Shown one piece after another: positions 16,335 through 18,768 of a stretch of DNA of 18,768 nt (position 1 is its first letter; every line of letters begins with the position of its first letter). The notes below the pieces were generated by a model. That model saw only the letters and a list, made by a program, of their open reading frames with translations. It was not told the DNA's origin and did not search any database. Source of the stretch: Prevotellaceae bacterium (GTDB lineage Bacteria; Bacteroidota; Bacteroidia; Bacteroidales; Paludibacteraceae); contig JACJXJ010000022.1 of NCBI GenBank assembly GCA_020636695.1, positions 1 to 18,768 of the forward strand, written 5' to 3'. Position numbers and translations under genes: made by a program.

Positions 16335-17585
16335 ATGAAACGACAGATACTGTATATTGCCTTTCTTTTTGTGGTCTCTAGCTTATTCGCGGAGCCATTT
16401 TACACGCATGTTACTGTTAATAATATTCGTACCTTACAAGTGCGTATAGCTGATAATCCGTTAGCCATTCCTGTCATTGAATTAGGTTCTGACCAATCAG
16501 TGCAGATTTCATTTGATGAGATGTCCTACGAACCCAAAAGTTACACGTATGCCTTGGTGCATTGTAATGCCGATTGGACACGTTCTTCGTTGTCGGAAGT
16601 TGATTATTTGGAAGGTTTTGCCAATGGTACTATTGATAATTATGCTTTTTCGTCGAATACGACAACGCTTTACGTACACTATCAATTTGATGTGCCTAAC
16701 GACGATTTAAAATTGAAGGTATCTGGTAATTATGCCGTAGTCATTGCTCAAGATAATGATTTTACGAAGCCAGTGGCTGTGGCTTGTTTCTCGGTTGTTC
16801 AGTCTCGTGTAACGGTCAAAGGGTCGGTGCGTGGTAATACCGATAGAGAGTTGGCAGGGCGCTATCAGCAAGTCGATTTTGAGGTGCAAACAAGCGGTTA
16901 TGAAGTGCGCGATCCATTTACAGAACTCAAAGTAACGGTGCAGCAAAATCGTCGTTGGGACAATGCCGTTACCAACTTAACACCGACTTATACATCGTCC
17001 AATGTGCAATCATACACCAATAATCGGCGTTTGATTTTTGAAGGCGGTAATCAATATCGTAGTGTCGATTTTTCATCAGAATATACCTATGGTAGCGGCA
17101 TTGACCGTATTACGTTTGATCGTACATTTTATCATGTGTGGTTATTCCCGAGTGAAAGCCGTTCAGAACGTGGCGTAGAACAAGGCTATGATGCTAATGG
17201 ACAGTTTTTAGTAAATCGTCAACGTTCCAACGATGTGGATGTCGAAGCTGATTATATGTGGGTACATTTTGTAGTACCAATGTCGGAGCCTTATTTCAAT
17301 GGAACGCTTTGTTTACTTGGTCAGGTGTTTAACAATCAAATTAATGAACAATCGCGTATGGTGTATGACTTTGCACAGAAAGCTTACGTAAAGTCACTTT
17401 TTCTAAAACAGGGCGGTTATAATTTTCAGTATCTGTTCGTTGAGAAGGATGCCAAGAGTGGAACGCTTCAACCCATGGAAGGTAGTTATTGGCAAACCGA
17501 AAATGAGTATGCTATTTATGTGTATCATCGCCCTTGGGGTGAACGTTATGATAAATTAGTGGCGGTTAAATTACTCTCGCAATAG
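16335..17585 (+). CDS. Type IX secretion system Plug-domain protein (DUF5103 type)
   Basis: A 416-residue exported protein starting at the ATG at 16335 (signal peptide MKRQILYIAFLFVVSSLFA). The open frame extends to a GTG at 16290, but that stretch is promoter and would put 15 residues before the signal peptide. The mature protein opens with YTHVTVNNIRTLQVRIADNPLAIPVIEL. It contains SYTYALVHCNADW, SEVDYLEGFANGTIDNY, YHVWLFPS, the linker region ADYMWVHFVVP, LCLLGQVFNN and GGYNFQYLFVE, and ends YAIYVYHRPWGERYDKLVAVK. This is the pattern of the T9SS Plug protein family, which closes the periplasmic end of the SprA (Sov) translocon between rounds of export. It implies the organism has a T9SS, although no other core T9SS gene is here. 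Its nearly leaderless promoter is unusual. Confidence 0.9.
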   Translation: MKRQILYIAFLFVVSSLFAEPFYTHVTVNNIRTLQVRIADNPLAIPVIELGSDQSVQISFDEMSYEPKSYTYALVHCNADWTRSSLSEVDYLEGFANGTIDNYAFSSNTTTLYVHYQFDVPNDDLKLKVSGNYAVVIAQDNDFTKPVAVACFSVVQSRVTVKGSVRGNTDRELAGRYQQVDFEVQTSGYEVRDPFTELKVTVQQNRRWDNAVTNLTPTYTSSNVQSYTNNRRLIFEGGNQYRSVDFSSEYTYGSGIDRITFDRTFYHVWLFPSESRSERGVEQGYDANGQFLVNRQRSNDVDVEADYMWVHFVVPMSEPYFNGTLCLLGQVFNNQINEQSRMVYDFAQKAYVKSLFLKQGGYNFQYLFVEKDAKSGTLQPMEGSYWQTENEYAIYVYHRPWGERYDKLVAVKLLSQ

Positions 17586-17624
17586 CGTATGTTTAGATGA
17601 AAAATAGATCGTTTCTATTTATAC

Positions 17625-17655
17625 AATAGCTGTTGTAAAACAGCTATTTTTTTTT
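17625..17655 (+). terminator. Intrinsic terminator after the Plug-domain gene
   Basis: AATAGCTGTT (17625-17634) pairs perfectly with AACAGCTATT (17639-17648) around the loop GTAA, again a GNRA tetraloop. A run of T follows to 17655. The rest of the gap up to 17740 is AT-rich, and I see no clear promoter in it. Confidence 0.9.
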
Positions 17656-17740
17656 GTTAATATAAAATTAAAGATGTAATTTACCCCTTTTATTTTTAGT
17701 ATATTTTAACGCATATCAAGATTAATATAATAGATTATAT

Positions 17741-18768
17741 ATGAGTTACTTGAAATTTGATAAAATGTTGCTTACCAACCTCGAAAAGTCGTTGGATAAA
17801 GAAATGTTGCGTACAAATAAGGCAGGCGCTTATGCTAGTACAACCATTATTGATTGTAATACGCGTAAATATCATGGTTTACTAGTTGTGCCAGTTCCCG
17901 AAATAGACCGTGATAATCATGTTTTATTATCATCTTGTGACGAAACAGTCATTCAGCATGGAGCCGAATTTAATTTGGGTATTCATAAGTACCAAGGCGA
18001 CCATTATAGTCCACGCGGACATAAGTATATTCGTGAATTTCATATTGACTCTGTTGCTACCACAATTTATCGTGTGGGTGGTGTGATTCTTCAGAAAGAA
18101 CGAGTTTTTGTTTCTGGCGAAAATCGCATTTTAATTAGTTACACCTTGCTTGAAGCCCATTCGCCTACTACATTGCGTTTGCGCCCATTTTTAGCATTTC
18201 GTAATGTGAACGAATTGACGCAAGAAAATAACACGATTAATAAAACATATCAAGAGGTGGAAAATGGTATTTCGTGCTGTTTGTACGAACCTTATCCTCA
18301 TTTGGTGATGCAAACCAACAAACAAGGTGTGTTTGTTCCCCAGCCCGACTGGTATCGTGGTATCGAATATTATAAAGAACAGGAGCGCGGTTACGATTTT
18401 CGTGAGGATTTGTATGTGCCAGGTTATTTCGAATTGTCTATCAAAAAAGGTGAAACGATTATTTTCTCTGCTGGCACTGAACCTATTGGTGTACGTAAAC
18501 TGAAAACATTATTCGAAGAAGAAAAGGCTAAACGGACGGGACGTGCTGATTTTGTGAGTTGTCTTAAAAACTCTGCACAACAATTTTATAATAAAAAAGA
18601 GGATGGTTATTATTTGTTGGCAGGTTATCCTTGGTTTAAGTACCGCGCGCGGGATGAATTTATTGCTTTGCCTGGTACGACATTGGCTATCGGCGACGTG
18701 GCGATGTTCGAAAATATGATGAAAATTGGTGTAGTAGCGGTGCGCGATTACATCGATGGAAAACCTAA
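17741..18768 (+). CDS. Glycogen debranching enzyme (amylo-alpha-1,6-glucosidase type), 3' end missing
   Basis: The frame opens at ATG 17741 and runs off the right edge, giving the first 342 codons of a protein that is usually about 640-650 residues in Bacteroidales. The N-terminal domain (MSYLKFDKMLLTNLEKSLDKEML...TNKAGAYASTTIIDCNTRKYHGLL) is the bacterial glycogen debranching N-terminal domain. Typical later segments are HVLLSSCDETVIQHGAEFNLGIHKY, EAHSPTTLRLRPFLAFR and PDWYRGIEYYKEQERGYDF. The start of the (alpha/alpha)6 catalytic domain is visible in GYPWFKYRARDEFIALPGT (from about residue 288). Role: hydrolysis of alpha-1,6 branch points during glycogen or maltodextrin breakdown in the cytoplasm. 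There is no clear Shine-Dalgarno. In relatives, glycosyltransferase and GH57 genes often follow, which would lie outside the window. Confidence 0.93.
   Translation, partial: MSYLKFDKMLLTNLEKSLDKEMLRTNKAGAYASTTIIDCNTRKYHGLLVVPVPEIDRDNHVLLSSCDETVIQHGAEFNLGIHKYQGDHYSPRGHKYIREFHIDSVATTIYRVGGVILQKERVFVSGENRILISYTLLEAHSPTTLRLRPFLAFRNVNELTQENNTINKTYQEVENGISCCLYEPYPHLVMQTNKQGVFVPQPDWYRGIEYYKEQERGYDFREDLYVPGYFELSIKKGETIIFSAGTEPIGVRKLKTLFEEEKAKRTGRADFVSCLKNSAQQFYNKKEDGYYLLAGYPWFKYRARDEFIALPGTTLAIGDVAMFENMMKIGVVAVRDYIDGKP

Overview
The window comes from a member of the Bacteroidota, most likely the order Bacteroidales. The evidence is the gene content (a type IX secretion Plug-domain protein, an OstA-like LPS transport protein, a Bacteroidales-type glycogen debranching enzyme, a carboxynorspermidine dehydrogenase-type reductase and a GRP/ureide-type permease), together with Bacteroidota promoters of the TTTG/TAnnTTTG type and AT-rich leaders that mostly lack Shine-Dalgarno sequences. 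I see no rRNA, tRNA, CRISPR array, transposon or phage gene. The window reads as core chromosome with moderately low GC and uniform codon use.

Left part (1-3964). A gene cut by the left edge is followed after 2 bases by a secreted two-domain esterase-like protein. Together they hold three alpha/beta-hydrolase units in a row, and only the middle one keeps a complete catalytic triad. Next are a ten-helix sugar/ureide-type permease and a YD-repeat lipoprotein, closed by a strong intrinsic terminator at 3928-3964.

Central part (about 4041-14948). A recognisable promoter precedes gpmI. After it, eight genes on the same strand run to a perfect palindromic terminator at 14916-14948 with gaps of at most 38 bases and several start/stop overlaps. 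The order is gpmI, a double-parvulin PPIase, a PPIase-like lipoprotein, a SurA-like chaperone, an OstA/LptA-like protein, a universal stress protein, a protein with three LysM domains and a type 1 periplasmic-binding fold, and a PorT-family outer-membrane barrel. Apart from gpmI and the stress protein, every product is exported. The set reads as an envelope-biogenesis operon: folding of outer-membrane proteins, LPS transport, peptidoglycan contact and an outer-membrane barrel.

Right part (14949-18768). A carboxynorspermidine dehydrogenase-like gene on the minus strand converges on the same terminator. It is divergent from a T9SS Plug-domain gene whose near-perfect promoter places the transcription start only a few bases before the ATG. 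That gene ends at another hairpin terminator. The window closes with the first 342 codons of a glycogen debranching enzyme, cut by the right edge.

I do not see a clearly new defence or mobile system. The observations most worth following are the tandem array of live and dead esterase folds, the complementary loss of active-site histidines in the SurA-like protein, the LysM plus periplasmic-binding fusion paired with a barrel, and the nearly leaderless Plug gene.
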